This document shows, one piece after another, positions 8,630 to 17,414 of a DNA stretch of 64,000 nucleotides. The notes beneath the pieces are model-generated. The model ran no database searches. It was not told the origin of the DNA and saw nothing but the letters and a program-made list of their open reading frames with translations. The DNA is from Pseudomonadales bacterium (GTDB lineage: Bacteria; Pseudomonadota; Gammaproteobacteria; Pseudomonadales; Azotimanducaceae): contig JANQPF010000026.1 of NCBI GenBank assembly GCA_028285415.1, positions 124,001-188,000 of the forward strand, given 5' to 3'. The position numbers and the translations under genes were made by a program. Position 1 is the first letter of the stretch. The number at the start of each line of letters is the position of its first letter.

Positions 8630-9116
8630 CGGTTTCGGGGCCGGTGTCGTCGTAGTGGTTTTTGATCGCTTCAGCAACGTCCACGAAAAGATCGTTAGGT
8701 ATCGGCAGCGTGAGATTGTACTGCGCAACCCGCCACGCACCGTGCTTGCGCACCAGGACGCCCGTTCCGCGGGTTTCGCCATAGCGCGCATGGTGCAGGC
8801 GTTCTTCGAACCATGCGGTATCACCATTGACGTGTACAAACCGCTCGATGGGGTGATACGTCCACCCTGCCCCGGTGGCAAAACGCTCACGGGTATACGC
8901 TTTGAACGTGTCGATCGGCCAGTATTCCTCCCGGTCAGTGCCGAGAAACACCGCATGCTCGCTGAAGAGTGCAAAGTAGCCGTCATAGTCAGCCTCGGAC
9001 GCTTTCTGGTGCAGCGTATTCAATACGGCGGCCACCGCCTGCCGAGGCTCCTCTGCGGTAGCGGTCTGAGCGAGACCCGGCAAGAGCGCCGCAAGTAGAA
9101 GCAATACGCGGACCAT
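8622..9116 (-). CDS. Exported SnoaL/NTF2-like (DUF4440-type) protein
   Basis: A 164-residue protein with an N-terminal signal peptide (MVRVLLLLAALLPGLAQTATA) and a single NTF2-like domain: helix LNTLHQKASEADYDGYFALF, then EHAVFLGTDREEYW, VNGDTAWFEER and a conserved GTGVLVRKHGAWRVAQYNLT strand pair. Such domains bind small molecules or act as isomerases/hydrolases; no catalytic function can be assigned. ATG 9116 is only 1 bp past the stop of the GST-like gene, placing it at the end of the GST/acyl-CoA dehydrogenase operon. Confidence 0.87.
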   Translation of the reverse strand: MVRVLLLLAALLPGLAQTATAEEPRQAVAAVLNTLHQKASEADYDGYFALFSEHAVFLGTDREEYWPIDTFKAYTRERFATGAGWTYHPIERFVHVNGDTAWFEERLHHARYGETRGTGVLVRKHGAWRVAQYNLTLPIPNDLFVDVAEAIKNHYDDTGPETDE

Positions 9117-9117
9117 C

Positions 9118-9882
9118 TCAGAACTCCATCGGCAGCTGCAGGTGCTCGGCAATGATCCAGTCGCGCTGCTCGATGAGAAACGTCTCGCAGCCGCCAATGA
9201 CTTCACTGCCGATATCGTAGGATTTACGCAGTCCCTTCGGCATCGGGCAGTCCGCCTCCGGTAGGGTCCTGACAATCTGCGAAAAGTAGACCCAGTAGAT
9301 GTCGAGGGCAGACAACGCGTTGCCGATGAGATAGCGCCGGCCGGCGTCGCGTTGCCCGCGGGCATGATCAGTGAACGTCTTCAGGATGGTCTTTGCTCGC
9401 ACAGTGGCCGCTTCACGCGCGCGCTCTGAATAGCCGTACTGTGCGTACATGGGATTCGCTTTCGCCGCTTCGGCAGAACGCTCAGGGCCGCCGAGGCCGA
9501 GCATGAGCAGCCGCATGTTCCAGATGAAACCGTTCTCGCCGATGAGCTCGTTTGTGAGCGCAATCATCCGCATGCGTTCTTCAACGTCTTCGGGGATGAG
9601 CGGCGGCCCGCTGCCCAACCGTTCGGCCAGATTGAGAATCTCGAGCCAGCCGACACGCGGCGCTTCGTCGTTGTACACCGCAACCGGCGCATTGCGATGT
9701 CCGGTCCACGCAACCAGGTCTTCGTTGGGTCCCGCGCCAATCTGCGCAACCGGCGCATACGACACGTTTTTGAGATCGAAGATCGAACGCGCGGACATGG
9801 AGTAAGGCGCCGGTGCGTGACAGGTGAGCGCCAGCCGCAGGCCACCGAGCTCACGCGCCTCGGCCGGCGCCATGTATTCCAT
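9118..9882 (-). CDS. Glutathione S-transferase-like protein, N-terminus probably lost to a frameshift
   Basis: A 254-residue GST-fold protein: an N-terminal thioredoxin-like part (GGLRLALTCHAPAPYSMSARSIFDLKNV) and an all-helical C-terminal domain (GQRDAGRRYLIGNALSALDIYW). Other proteins of this type, as I remember them, have about 25 extra N-terminal residues before this point. Those residues are present out of frame immediately upstream (9882-9959), so the real gene is probably 9118-9959 with a 1-bp lesion near 9886-9892. If the lesion is real, translation could still start at ATG 9882 (overlap TGATG). The substrate is unknown; the context is CoA-ester catabolism. Confidence 0.75.
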   Translation of the reverse strand: MEYMAPAEARELGGLRLALTCHAPAPYSMSARSIFDLKNVSYAPVAQIGAGPNEDLVAWTGHRNAPVAVYNDEAPRVGWLEILNLAERLGSGPPLIPEDVEERMRMIALTNELIGENGFIWNMRLLMLGLGGPERSAEAAKANPMYAQYGYSERAREAATVRAKTILKTFTDHARGQRDAGRRYLIGNALSALDIYWVYFSQIVRTLPEADCPMPKGLRKSYDIGSEVIGGCETFLIEQRDWIIAEHLQLPMEF

Positions 9883-9959
9883 CAGGAAGTCACCTCACGA
9901 ACGTGGCGGCGGTAATCGTCGATCTCGTTTGCCTGAAAAACCGGAGAATGATCAGCCAT
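9882..9959 (-). pseudogene. Out-of-frame 5' end of the GST-like gene
   Basis: A 25-codon frame starting at ATG 9959 (MADHSPVFQANEIDDYRRHV...) that runs into a TGA at 9882-9884. It reads as the natural N-terminus of the following GST-like protein. Adding one G in the GTGAC at the junction would give REVDFLMEYMAPAEA without interruption. It could instead be a genuine 25-residue leader coupled to the gene by the TGATG overlap, which I think less likely. Confidence 0.55.
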
Positions 9960-10071
9960 GCTGCAGTTCCCGCGCGCGTTGAAAGGCCTCGCGTGCCGTC
10001 ATTTGCTCAAAATATTTTTTGGTATTCGGCTTGTAGCGCTCGTCGAGTCCCAGCGAGGTGCCGAGGAGGAG
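9952..10071 (-). pseudogene. Out-of-frame 3' end of the upstream GST gene
   Basis: From CTC at 10071, a different frame reads LLLGTSLGLDERY, then PNTKKYFEQMTAREAFQRAR, and ends at TGA 9952-9954. This is a textbook GST C-terminal end. The in-frame continuation of the upstream GST after ADIVTTYA is instead a Pro/Arg-rich stretch stopping at 10007. A +1 shift at the TACGCTCCTCC junction explains both. Confidence 0.7.
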
Positions 10072-10576
10072 CGTAGGTGGTCACGATATCCGCGATGGTG
10101 AATCGATCCGCAACAAGGAAACGGGCGCCATCTGGTTTGCCTTCGAGGGCCTGCTCGACACAGCGCAGGCGTGAGTGATACCAGATGGCGTAATCCTCCG
10201 CAGCCTGTGGCAAACGTCGCTCTTCCGGCTCCAGCCGGGTATAGCGAAGAACAATCGTCTGCGGAAACGTCAGCGTGGCGTCGCTGCGGTACAACCAGTT
10301 GAGGTACTCACCGTAGGCTGGCTCGCCAGGATATACCCCGATATCGGTGGGTCCATACTTTTCTACCAGATAGTGGCAGATTCCGGACGACTCCGTCATC
10401 GTAAGATCCGCATCCACAAACGTCGGCACGGTGCCGAGCGGGTTCAGGTCGAGATATCCCGGATAGGTTGCGCGTGGTGGAAACGCCATGTTGATGAGGT
10501 CGTATTCCAGGCCCATCTCTTCGAGCGCCCAGAGCGGCCGGAGTGAGCGCGCATCCGGACAATGGTAGAGCTTCAT
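10007..10576 (-). CDS. Glutathione S-transferase, frameshifted near the 3' end
   Basis: The N-terminal thioredoxin fold (MKLYHCPDARSLRPLWALEE, with the cis-Pro/ESSGICHYL signature TVPTFVDADLTMTESSGI) and most of the helical C-terminal domain (FLVADRFTIADIVTTYA) are intact, up to about residue 168. The last 21 residues do not look like a GST. The proper C-terminus lies in the next frame (9952-10071), which would give a normal length of about 208 residues. ATG 10576 overlaps the acyl-CoA dehydrogenase stop (ATGA). Either an assembly error or a recent lesion is possible. Confidence 0.85.
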   Translation of the reverse strand: MKLYHCPDARSLRPLWALEEMGLEYDLINMAFPPRATYPGYLDLNPLGTVPTFVDADLTMTESSGICHYLVEKYGPTDIGVYPGEPAYGEYLNWLYRSDATLTFPQTIVLRYTRLEPEERRLPQAAEDYAIWYHSRLRCVEQALEGKPDGARFLVADRFTIADIVTTYAPPRHLAGTRRALQAEYQKIF

Positions 10577-11697
10577 ACGCCCACACCTTCATCGAGCAGC
10601 GCCGGCGCCAGCAGCTGACGATGATGCCGCTCGTCGCCGAACTGGTGCTGACACCAGACCGCCCGCCTGAGAAAAAGCTGCGCATCACACTCGTAGGTGA
10701 AACCGAAGCCGCCGTGGAACTGCACCGCACGATCCCCGGCATACGCAAACGCTTTGCTTCCCTGCGCCTTGGCCATGCGGAGGGCGACGTCCGCCGTTGC
10801 ATCGTCACCCGCCGCAACCACGCTCGCCGCGTGATACACCAGTGACTTGGCAGCTTCCTGTTCCAGCAGAATGTCTACGGTGGGATGCTTCAACGCCTGA
10901 TAGCTGCCAATCAGACGATCGAACTGTTTGCGGGTATTCAGGTATTCGACGATGGTGTGCAGCACGCCGGCAAGGCCACCGGCCGTTTCCGCGCTGATGA
11001 GTAACAGGGCCGCGCGCTCGACTGCTGCCAGGTTGCACTCCGGCAGCAGCTGATCCGCAGCGATGCGCACGCCGTCGAGGGAGACCGCGTAGCTCGCGCG
11101 GGTCTCGTCGATCACAACCTGGCGGCGCACCCCATCAGGTCCGAGCTGACCGCGCTCGATCAACGCAAGGCGGGTTGCACCTTCGAATTGGATGGACACG
11201 ATCAACAGCGCCGCCGCATCGGCATCGAGCACCTGGGATTTCCTGCCTGAAAGCACCAGCTCATCGCCATGCAAACTGCCGGCCGCTTCGACGTCGCCAA
11301 GCTGCCAGTTACCGTCCTCTTCGGTCAACGCAACGGTACCAATTGCACCGGATGCGAGCTCAGGCAGCCAGCGTTCCTGCTGGGCTGCGCTACCGCTCGT
11401 CAAAAGCGCCTGTATCGCCAGGGTGGTTGCCAGAAACGGAGAGCCCAGAAGGTGCTGACCCATCGACTCGGCAATCGGCACGGTCTCGGCGAGCGTCAGC
11501 CCCAGCCCCCCATGCGCTTCCGGCACCGTGATGCCAAGCCAGCCGAGATCAGCCATCTCCTGCCAGAGCGTCGCGTCGTAGGGAGCACCTTCCGCAATGC
11601 GCTCCCGCACGACCGGGATGGCCGATTTGTTTCTGCAGAACTCCCGAGCCGTATCCAGGAGCATGGCCTGCTCTTCACTGAAGTTGATTGCCGCCAT
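10573..11697 (-). CDS. Acyl-CoA dehydrogenase
   Basis: A 374-residue FAD-dependent acyl-CoA dehydrogenase. N-terminal helical domain (EEQAMLLDTAREFC), substrate-loop region (GWLGITVPEAHGGLGL), middle beta-domain (GTVALTEEDGNW) and C-terminal helices with RKQFDRLIGSYQALKH. The late motif AVQFHGGFGFTYECDAQLF holds the glutamate at the usual catalytic position. The start could be GTG 11709 (overlapping the previous TAG) or ATG 11697; the latter gives the family-like MAAINFSEEQ. Paired with the second dehydrogenase upstream, it may form a heteromeric enzyme, as two-gene FadE pairs in steroid and terpenoid degraders do. Confidence 0.92.
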   Translation of the reverse strand: MAAINFSEEQAMLLDTAREFCRNKSAIPVVRERIAEGAPYDATLWQEMADLGWLGITVPEAHGGLGLTLAETVPIAESMGQHLLGSPFLATTLAIQALLTSGSAAQQERWLPELASGAIGTVALTEEDGNWQLGDVEAAGSLHGDELVLSGRKSQVLDADAAALLIVSIQFEGATRLALIERGQLGPDGVRRQVVIDETRASYAVSLDGVRIAADQLLPECNLAAVERAALLLISAETAGGLAGVLHTIVEYLNTRKQFDRLIGSYQALKHPTVDILLEQEAAKSLVYHAASVVAAGDDATADVALRMAKAQGSKAFAYAGDRAVQFHGGFGFTYECDAQLFLRRAVWCQHQFGDERHHRQLLAPALLDEGVGV

Positions 11698-11708
11698 CCG
11701 TGACCCCA

Positions 11709-12908
11709 CTAATCCTTCGGTAAGCCGAGCACCCGCTCACCGAGGATGTTCTTCTGAATCTGACTGGTGCCGCCGCCGATGGTGGCGGAAAACGCGTTGA
11801 AGTAGGACCGTTGCCACATGCCGCCATCGATGGCGTCCGCCGCTACAAAACGTGCGCCGTTGGCACCCTGCAGAGATACCGCAAGCTTGCACATGCGGCG
11901 TTTGAGCTCTGATCCGCGCAGCTTTCCGGACATGGCCACGGCTGCCGGCCAGTCCGACTGCAGTGCCGGAATGCCCGCGCGCACGCCCATCATCTGGTGA
12001 CCTCGAGCTTCGATCATCAGTTCGACGAGCTCGTCCCGGATGAGCGGGTCTTCAACCGCCGGTCTGCCGTTGCGTCTGGCGCGTCGGGCAAGCTCCACCA
12101 CGTCGTTGACGCTCATGTCCATCGACGACAGCCCCCCCGCCTGACCGCCGGTCGCTCCCCGCTCGAACGTGAGCGTCAGCATCGCCACCTTCCAGCCTTC
12201 GCCCTCGCCGCCAAAGAGGCTCGTGGCCGGAATGCGGGCATCGTCGAAATAGGTCTGACAGAAGCCGTACTCTCCGGTCAGCTTTTTAATGGGCTGCGGG
12301 TCGATACCCGGCGCGTCCATGGGTACCAGGAAGAAGCTCAATCCAGCGTATTTGTTCGGTCCTTCTGTGGACGTGCGGGCAAGCAGGATCATGTACCTGG
12401 CGTAGGCGCCCAGGCTCGTCCAGATCTTGGAGCCGTTGATGACGTATTCGTCGCCGTCTTTGACCGCACGGCACTGCGAGTTACCCAGATCCGAGCCGTG
12501 ATCCGGCTCGGAGAAACCCTGACACCAGATGTCTTCGGCGCTCAAGATGCCTTTGATGTAACGCGCTTTGTCGACATCCGAGCCCATGTTGAGAATCAGC
12601 GGGCCCGCCCAGTTGAGACCAATCGTATTGGGCAGGAACGGTACGCGGTGCCTGGCCATGGCCCGCGTGGCGACATCCTGGAACGCCTGCTCCACGCCGC
12701 CACCGCCATATTCCTTCGGCCACGCCATGCCGACAAAACCGGCTTCATAAACCTTGCGCTGCCAGTCGCGCAGAAAGTCGAACTGTCGGTCGGTGCCAAC
12801 CTCCATGAAGGTCTCGGGCAGGATGAAACCCGGATCCGCGGGCTTGTTTTCGGCAAACCACGCGTCCGCCTCGCGCTCAAATTCGGCGAGTTCCTGTGCT
12901 GTCGTCAT
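11709..12908 (-). CDS. Acyl-CoA dehydrogenase
   Basis: A 399-residue member of the same superfamily as the next gene but a different subfamily: AWPKEYGGGGVEQ, WCQGFSEPDHGSDLGN (FAD/substrate-binding loop), VINGSKIWTSLGAYA and the C-terminal SATIGGGTSQIQKNILGERVLGLP. This last motif lacks the usual catalytic glutamate context and resembles the FadE subunits of alpha2beta2 dehydrogenases. ATG 12908 has AGAGGGG five bases upstream; the longer reading frame upstream is rejected. It is divergent from the carboxylase operon with 129 bp between them, so the two may be co-regulated. Confidence 0.92.
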   Translation of the reverse strand: MTTAQELAEFEREADAWFAENKPADPGFILPETFMEVGTDRQFDFLRDWQRKVYEAGFVGMAWPKEYGGGGVEQAFQDVATRAMARHRVPFLPNTIGLNWAGPLILNMGSDVDKARYIKGILSAEDIWCQGFSEPDHGSDLGNSQCRAVKDGDEYVINGSKIWTSLGAYARYMILLARTSTEGPNKYAGLSFFLVPMDAPGIDPQPIKKLTGEYGFCQTYFDDARIPATSLFGGEGEGWKVAMLTLTFERGATGGQAGGLSSMDMSVNDVVELARRARRNGRPAVEDPLIRDELVELMIEARGHQMMGVRAGIPALQSDWPAAVAMSGKLRGSELKRRMCKLAVSLQGANGARFVAADAIDGGMWQRSYFNAFSATIGGGTSQIQKNILGERVLGLPKD

Positions 12909-13037
12909 GTTTCCCCTCTGAGAAAGCGATACTGCAGATGCTGCAGCCAAGCTATCACAAAATTTCCGGAATCGCTCAGGCATCTGGTACTTTAGGCGGT
13001 AGAAGAAATGCACCGTAAGGCAGCGGGGAGGGAGTAG
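12909..13037. promoter_or_regulatory. Divergent promoter region between acyl-CoA dehydrogenases and carboxylase operon
   Basis: A 129-bp divergent intergenic region. It holds two CTGCAG hexamers (12932-12937 and 12941-12946), an AT-richer stretch (TATCACAAAATTT) and, just before the carboxylase, GGGAGGGAG. No confident -35/-10 pair or known operator can be named. It is the only non-coding DNA available to control both operons. Confidence 0.5.
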
Positions 13038-14669
13038 ATGCCGGTACTGGAATCGAAGCTGGATCCCAGGGATGAGCGCTTCGTCGAAAACAAATCCGAC
13101 ATGCTGGAAACCCTGGTGGAGATCCAGGCTTTGTTGGACGAAGCGGCGGAAGGGGGCGGTCCCGAGGCCATGGCGCGACTCGCATCGCGCAATAAAATGC
13201 CAATCCGCGAACGGATTGCGGCCGTGCTCGACCGGGACTCACCGTTTCTCGAGATCAGTCCTCTTGCAGCCTGGCGCTCCCCCTTTGCGGTCGGCTCCGG
13301 CTTTGTCGTAGGCATTGGCGTCATCGAAGATACGGAGTGTGTCATCCTCGGCCACGACCCGTCGGTCCGCGCCGGTGCGTTCAACCAGTTCAACTCCAAG
13401 AAGCTCATGCGCGGTCTACAGCTCGCGCGGGAGAACCGCCTGCCCTACGTGCAGTTCGTGGAATCCGCCGGTGCGGATCTGCGCGGCGAATCCGGCGAAG
13501 ACCCGGAAGCTGCCATCCAGCGCGAGGACGGACACTTCGCCGAGTCCGGTCGTCTCTTCTACGAGATCACCGAGCTTTCGAAGATGCGTATTCCGACAAT
13601 CTCACTCGTATTCGGCGCCAGCACGGCCGGAGGGGCCTACCAGCCCGGAATGAGCGACTACAACATATTCGTGAAGAACCAGGCCCGGGTGTTTCTGGGC
13701 GGTCCCCCGCTGGTGAAAATGGCAACCGGAGAAGATGCCGACGAGGAGAGTCTCGGCGGCGCCGACATGCACACCCAGATATCCGGGCTCGGCGACTATC
13801 TGGCGCTCGATGAGCTCGACGGCATCCGCATGTGCCGGGAAGTGGTGCGGCATCTCAACTGGCGCAAGCTCGGACCGGAGCCGGACCCGGACTTCGAAGA
13901 GCCGATATATGACTCTGAAGACCTCCTTGGCATGGTATCGAAAGATCTGCGTACGCCGTTCGACATGCGCGAAGTCATCGCGCGGATTGTCGACGCGTCC
14001 TACTTCGAGGAGTTCAAACCGCTCTATGGACCAACCCTCGTGTGCGGCTGGGCCAAAGTGCACGGCTACCCCGTTGGCATCCTCGGTAACAACGGCGCGC
14101 TCTTTTCGGAGTCGTCTGAAAAGGCGGCCCAGTTCATCCAGCTCTGCAATCAAATCAACGTGCCGCTCGTGTTCCTGCACAACATCACGGGCTACATCGT
14201 CGGCACGGACTTCGAACAGGGCGGCATCACCAAGAACGGATCGAAGATGATCAACGCGGTTTCCAACTCCACCGTCCCGCACATTTCCATCATCACGGCA
14301 GCCTCCTACGGGGCCGGCAACTACGGCATGAGCGGGCGGGCTTTCGGCCCACGTTTCACCTACATCTGGCCGTTCGCCAAGATTGCGGTGATGGGGCCCA
14401 AGCAGATGGCAGGCGTCATGAGCATCGTCGGGCGGGCCGCCGCCGAGCGGCGTGGCATCGAGTTCGACGAAGAAGCGGACAAACAGCGCGCGGAAGTTGC
14501 CGAATACTGGGCTGAAGAGCGCTCCAAGGGGCTCTACGCCACGTCACGCGTGTCCGACGACGGCATGATCGATCCACGGGATACGCGCGCCGTCATCGCT
14601 ATGTCATTGTCAGCTTGTTACAACAACAAAGTGGAAGGCACAAAGGAGTTCGGCACATGGCGGATGTAA
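13038..14669 (+). CDS. Biotin-dependent acyl-CoA carboxylase, carboxyltransferase (beta) subunit
   Basis: A 543-residue carboxyltransferase of the methylcrotonyl-/geranyl-CoA carboxylase type (usual length about 535). Crotonase-fold N-half with the acyl-CoA oxyanion region (SAGADLRGE, FGASTAGGAYQPGMSDY, GPPLVKMATGE, LGGADMHTQISG). C-half with the biotin-site motifs (LHNITGYIVGTDFEQGGITKNGSK, AASYGAGNYGMSGRAFGPRF). GGGAGGGAG precedes ATG 13038. It overlaps the alpha-subunit gene by 13 bp. Which branched enoyl-CoA is carboxylated cannot be read by eye; the AtuA neighbour favours a terpenoid-derived substrate over leucine. Confidence 0.94.
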   Translation: MPVLESKLDPRDERFVENKSDMLETLVEIQALLDEAAEGGGPEAMARLASRNKMPIRERIAAVLDRDSPFLEISPLAAWRSPFAVGSGFVVGIGVIEDTECVILGHDPSVRAGAFNQFNSKKLMRGLQLARENRLPYVQFVESAGADLRGESGEDPEAAIQREDGHFAESGRLFYEITELSKMRIPTISLVFGASTAGGAYQPGMSDYNIFVKNQARVFLGGPPLVKMATGEDADEESLGGADMHTQISGLGDYLALDELDGIRMCREVVRHLNWRKLGPEPDPDFEEPIYDSEDLLGMVSKDLRTPFDMREVIARIVDASYFEEFKPLYGPTLVCGWAKVHGYPVGILGNNGALFSESSEKAAQFIQLCNQINVPLVFLHNITGYIVGTDFEQGGITKNGSKMINAVSNSTVPHISIITAASYGAGNYGMSGRAFGPRFTYIWPFAKIAVMGPKQMAGVMSIVGRAAAERRGIEFDEEADKQRAEVAEYWAEERSKGLYATSRVSDDGMIDPRDTRAVIAMSLSACYNNKVEGTKEFGTWRM

Positions 14670-16633
14670 CACCCATAACAAGGCTCCTCATCGCCAATCG
14701 CGGTGAAATCGCCCGGCGTATCATGCGCACCGCTCATGACATGGGCATCAGCACCATCGCCATTTACGCGGACGGTGATGCGGACGCACCGTTTGTTCGC
14801 GAAGCGGACGCCGCCATTGCACTGGGCGGGCGGACAAGTGCCGAAACCTACCTGGATGTCGGGAAAGTGATCGACGCCTGTAAGCGCAGCGGAGCAGATG
14901 CCGTGCATCCCGGCTACGGATTTCTGTCGGAAAACCAAGGTTTCGCCCAGGCTGTGATCGACGCCGGCATCAAGTGGCTGGGACCTTCACCCGAGGTGAT
15001 TGGTCTGATGGGCGACAAGCTCTCGGCCAAAAAGCTCATGCAGGAAGCCGACGTTCCCACTCTGCCTGCGATAGAGCTCTCCGGAGACACGGATCTATCG
15101 GGAGCCGCGCTTGAAATCGGTTACCCCGTTCTCGTCAAAGCCTCCGCCGGAGGCGGTGGACGCGGCATGCGGGTGGTCGAGAACGAGGCGGATCTCGAGG
15201 AGGCCGTAGCCGGCGCGCGCCGCGAAGCCGCCGGCGCGTTCGGCGACGACACGGTGTTTCTCGAGAAGTGGCTGGATACCTCCCGCCACGTGGAGCTGCA
15301 GATCCTGGGCGATCATCATGGCAATCTGGTGCACTGCTTCGAACGCGAGTGCTCGATTCAACGGCGCCACCAGAAGATCATCGAGGAGGCGCCCTCCCCC
15401 GCAGTGACCGACGACATACGAGAACGTATGGGTGCCGCAGCGGTGGCGGCAGCACGCAAGCTCGGCTATGCCTCCGCCGGTACGGTCGAATTTCTGCTTG
15501 CCGGGGACGACTTCTACTTTCTCGAAGTCAATGCGCGCCTGCAGGTGGAGCACCCTGTTACGGAAGAAATCATCGGCCACGATCTCGTCCGCGAACAGAT
15601 CCGTATTGCCGAAGGTGAACCGTTGTCGTTTGCTCAGGAGGACCTCGCCATCAACGGCTGCGCGATAGAAGCGCGTCTGTACGCCGAAGATCCGGCCAAC
15701 GGCTTTCTGCCCTCACCGGGTCCGGTTGTGAAATGGCAGCCGTCAACGGCCGGCAAGGCAAGGTTCGATTCCGGCGTCGAGTCCGGCAGTGACATCAGCA
15801 CCGATTTCGATCCGATGATTGCCAAGGTCATCGTGCACGCCCCGACGCGCCGCGAGGCCGCCGCTCGCCTGGCTCGGGTGCTGGAAACCACAACCGTGCA
15901 AGGACTCACAACCAACCGCGATTTTCTCGTCAACACCTTGCGATCACCCGAATATCTGGCGGCTGATACGACAACCGACTTCATTGAGCGGGTAAATCCC
16001 GCGCTGACTCGTGTCGTGAGTGACGCAGACCTCGTTAATGCAGGCATAGCCGCCTTGATCGAAGCTCAGGCCAGACGCCGCGCAGCGGCCAGGATCCATC
16101 GCAACGTCGTCAGCGGCTGGCGCAATTCCACGATGCCACCCCAGCGGGTCTCTTACGCAGCCGGCGAGCAGGAACTGGCCCTGGCCTACCAATCCCGTCG
16201 CGACGGCACCTTCGACGTTGCAGCTGGAGACGCAACGCATCATGTCGTTGCGCTCAAGGCCGGCGACGGTGAAGTCGAGGTTGCCATCGACGGCATGCGT
16301 CAGCGTTTCGGTGTCACCGCCCACGGCGACGACTGGCTGGTGCAGAGTAACAACGGCGGTATCACGTTGACCGAGCAACCCCGCTATCCCAGCGCCGCGG
16401 GCGCGGACGTGGGCGGGGGGTTGAAGGCGCCTATGCCCGGGGCCGTGCTGGCGGCTGAAGTCGAAGCCGGGCAGACCGTCGAGAAAGGACAGCTTCTCAT
16501 CATTCTGGAAGCCATGAAAATGGAGCACCGCATCACCGCACCGATGAGCGGCACCGTGGAAACCGTTCACGTCAACGTCGGCGAGCAGGTTGAAAACGGT
16601 CAGCTCCTCGTCACGATCACCGAGGAATCATAA
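14657..16633 (+). CDS. Acyl-CoA carboxylase alpha subunit (biotin carboxylase plus biotin carrier)
   Basis: A 658-residue protein. Biotin carboxylase N-domain (LLIANRGEIARRI), ATP-grasp (LVKASAGGGGRGMRVV, KIIEEAPSPA, FLEVNARLQVEHPVTEE) and C-domain to about residue 450. A BT-like linker follows, then the C-terminal biotinyl domain with EAMKMEH, where K621 is the biotinylated lysine. ATG 14657 has AAAGGAG 8 bases upstream and lies within the end of the beta gene. It forms the holoenzyme with that subunit: ATP-dependent carboxylation of biotin, then transfer to the acyl-CoA. Confidence 0.95.
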   Translation: MADVTPITRLLIANRGEIARRIMRTAHDMGISTIAIYADGDADAPFVREADAAIALGGRTSAETYLDVGKVIDACKRSGADAVHPGYGFLSENQGFAQAVIDAGIKWLGPSPEVIGLMGDKLSAKKLMQEADVPTLPAIELSGDTDLSGAALEIGYPVLVKASAGGGGRGMRVVENEADLEEAVAGARREAAGAFGDDTVFLEKWLDTSRHVELQILGDHHGNLVHCFERECSIQRRHQKIIEEAPSPAVTDDIRERMGAAAVAAARKLGYASAGTVEFLLAGDDFYFLEVNARLQVEHPVTEEIIGHDLVREQIRIAEGEPLSFAQEDLAINGCAIEARLYAEDPANGFLPSPGPVVKWQPSTAGKARFDSGVESGSDISTDFDPMIAKVIVHAPTRREAAARLARVLETTTVQGLTTNRDFLVNTLRSPEYLAADTTTDFIERVNPALTRVVSDADLVNAGIAALIEAQARRRAAARIHRNVVSGWRNSTMPPQRVSYAAGEQELALAYQSRRDGTFDVAAGDATHHVVALKAGDGEVEVAIDGMRQRFGVTAHGDDWLVQSNNGGITLTEQPRYPSAAGADVGGGLKAPMPGAVLAAEVEAGQTVEKGQLLIILEAMKMEHRITAPMSGTVETVHVNVGEQVENGQLLVTITEES

Positions 16634-17412
16634 TGGCGGGCACAGAAGCCACACAGTACGAAGTTGATCGGGGCGCAGCCTGGATCACCCTGAACCGACC
16701 GGAGAATCGCAATGCGTTGTCAGCGGTGCTGGTCAATGAGCTCTACGAGCATCTGCAGAACGCCCTTGCCGACAATGCCGTACGCTCCATTGTCGTCACC
16801 GGCAACGGGCCTGCTTTCTGCGCAGGCGCGGATCTAAAGAATCCACCCGGTCAGGCCGCGGATGGCATGAAATCCTGGTCGTATCCGGACATCCTGAACA
16901 TGATGATGGACAGCGAAAAGCCGGTAATCATCGCCGTCAACGGTGCCGCGTTTGCCGGTGGGCTCGGGATGGTCGGCGCCGGCGACATTGTCATCGTCGA
17001 CGAAGAGGCACAGATGAGCTTCAGCGAAGTGCGGATTGGCGTGATCCCCGCGGTCATCTCCGTCGTCTGCCTGCCCAAGCTCGGCACCCATCACGGCATG
17101 AAGCTCTTTCTGACCGGTGAGCGGTTTTCCGGCAAACAAGCCGTCGAGATGGGTTTTGCCCATCGTGCGGTCCCCGGCACACAGCTGCGTGACGCTGTGC
17201 AGGAAGAGATCGACATGATCAACCTGGGCGGTCCAATTGCGGTGGCGGAATGTAAAAAGCTCGTACGCCGCGTGCCAACGCTCAATCGCGCGGACGGCTT
17301 TGCCGAGACCGCCGATTGGAGCGCCCGGATGTTCTCGAGCGAAGAAGGTGCGGAAGGCATGGCCGCGTTTCGCGAAAAGCGTAAACCCCGCTGGGTTCCG
17401 GAGGAGGACTGA
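16633..17412 (+). CDS. Enoyl-CoA hydratase/isomerase, LiuC/AtuE-like
   Basis: A 259-residue crotonase-fold enzyme. Oxyanion hole segments FCAGADL and GGLGMVGAGD; the first catalytic glutamate sits in FSEVRIGVIPA. Aligned by eye with rat crotonase, the second catalytic glutamate is replaced by lysine (GMKLFLTG). The PAVIS segment resembles the PATIS region of LiuC-type methylglutaconyl-CoA hydratases. It starts at ATG 16633, sharing the last A of the previous stop codon. The expected role is hydration of the carboxylated glutaconyl-type CoA made by the two preceding genes (inference). Confidence 0.92.
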   Translation: MAGTEATQYEVDRGAAWITLNRPENRNALSAVLVNELYEHLQNALADNAVRSIVVTGNGPAFCAGADLKNPPGQAADGMKSWSYPDILNMMMDSEKPVIIAVNGAAFAGGLGMVGAGDIVIVDEEAQMSFSEVRIGVIPAVISVVCLPKLGTHHGMKLFLTGERFSGKQAVEMGFAHRAVPGTQLRDAVQEEIDMINLGGPIAVAECKKLVRRVPTLNRADGFAETADWSARMFSSEEGAEGMAAFREKRKPRWVPEED

Positions 17413-17414
17413 CC

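Noticed and set aside
12932-12946. Two CTGCAG hexamers in the divergent acyl-CoA dehydrogenase/carboxylase region
   Set aside because: Self-palindromic hexamers of this kind are common in GC-rich DNA; spacing does not match a known operator.
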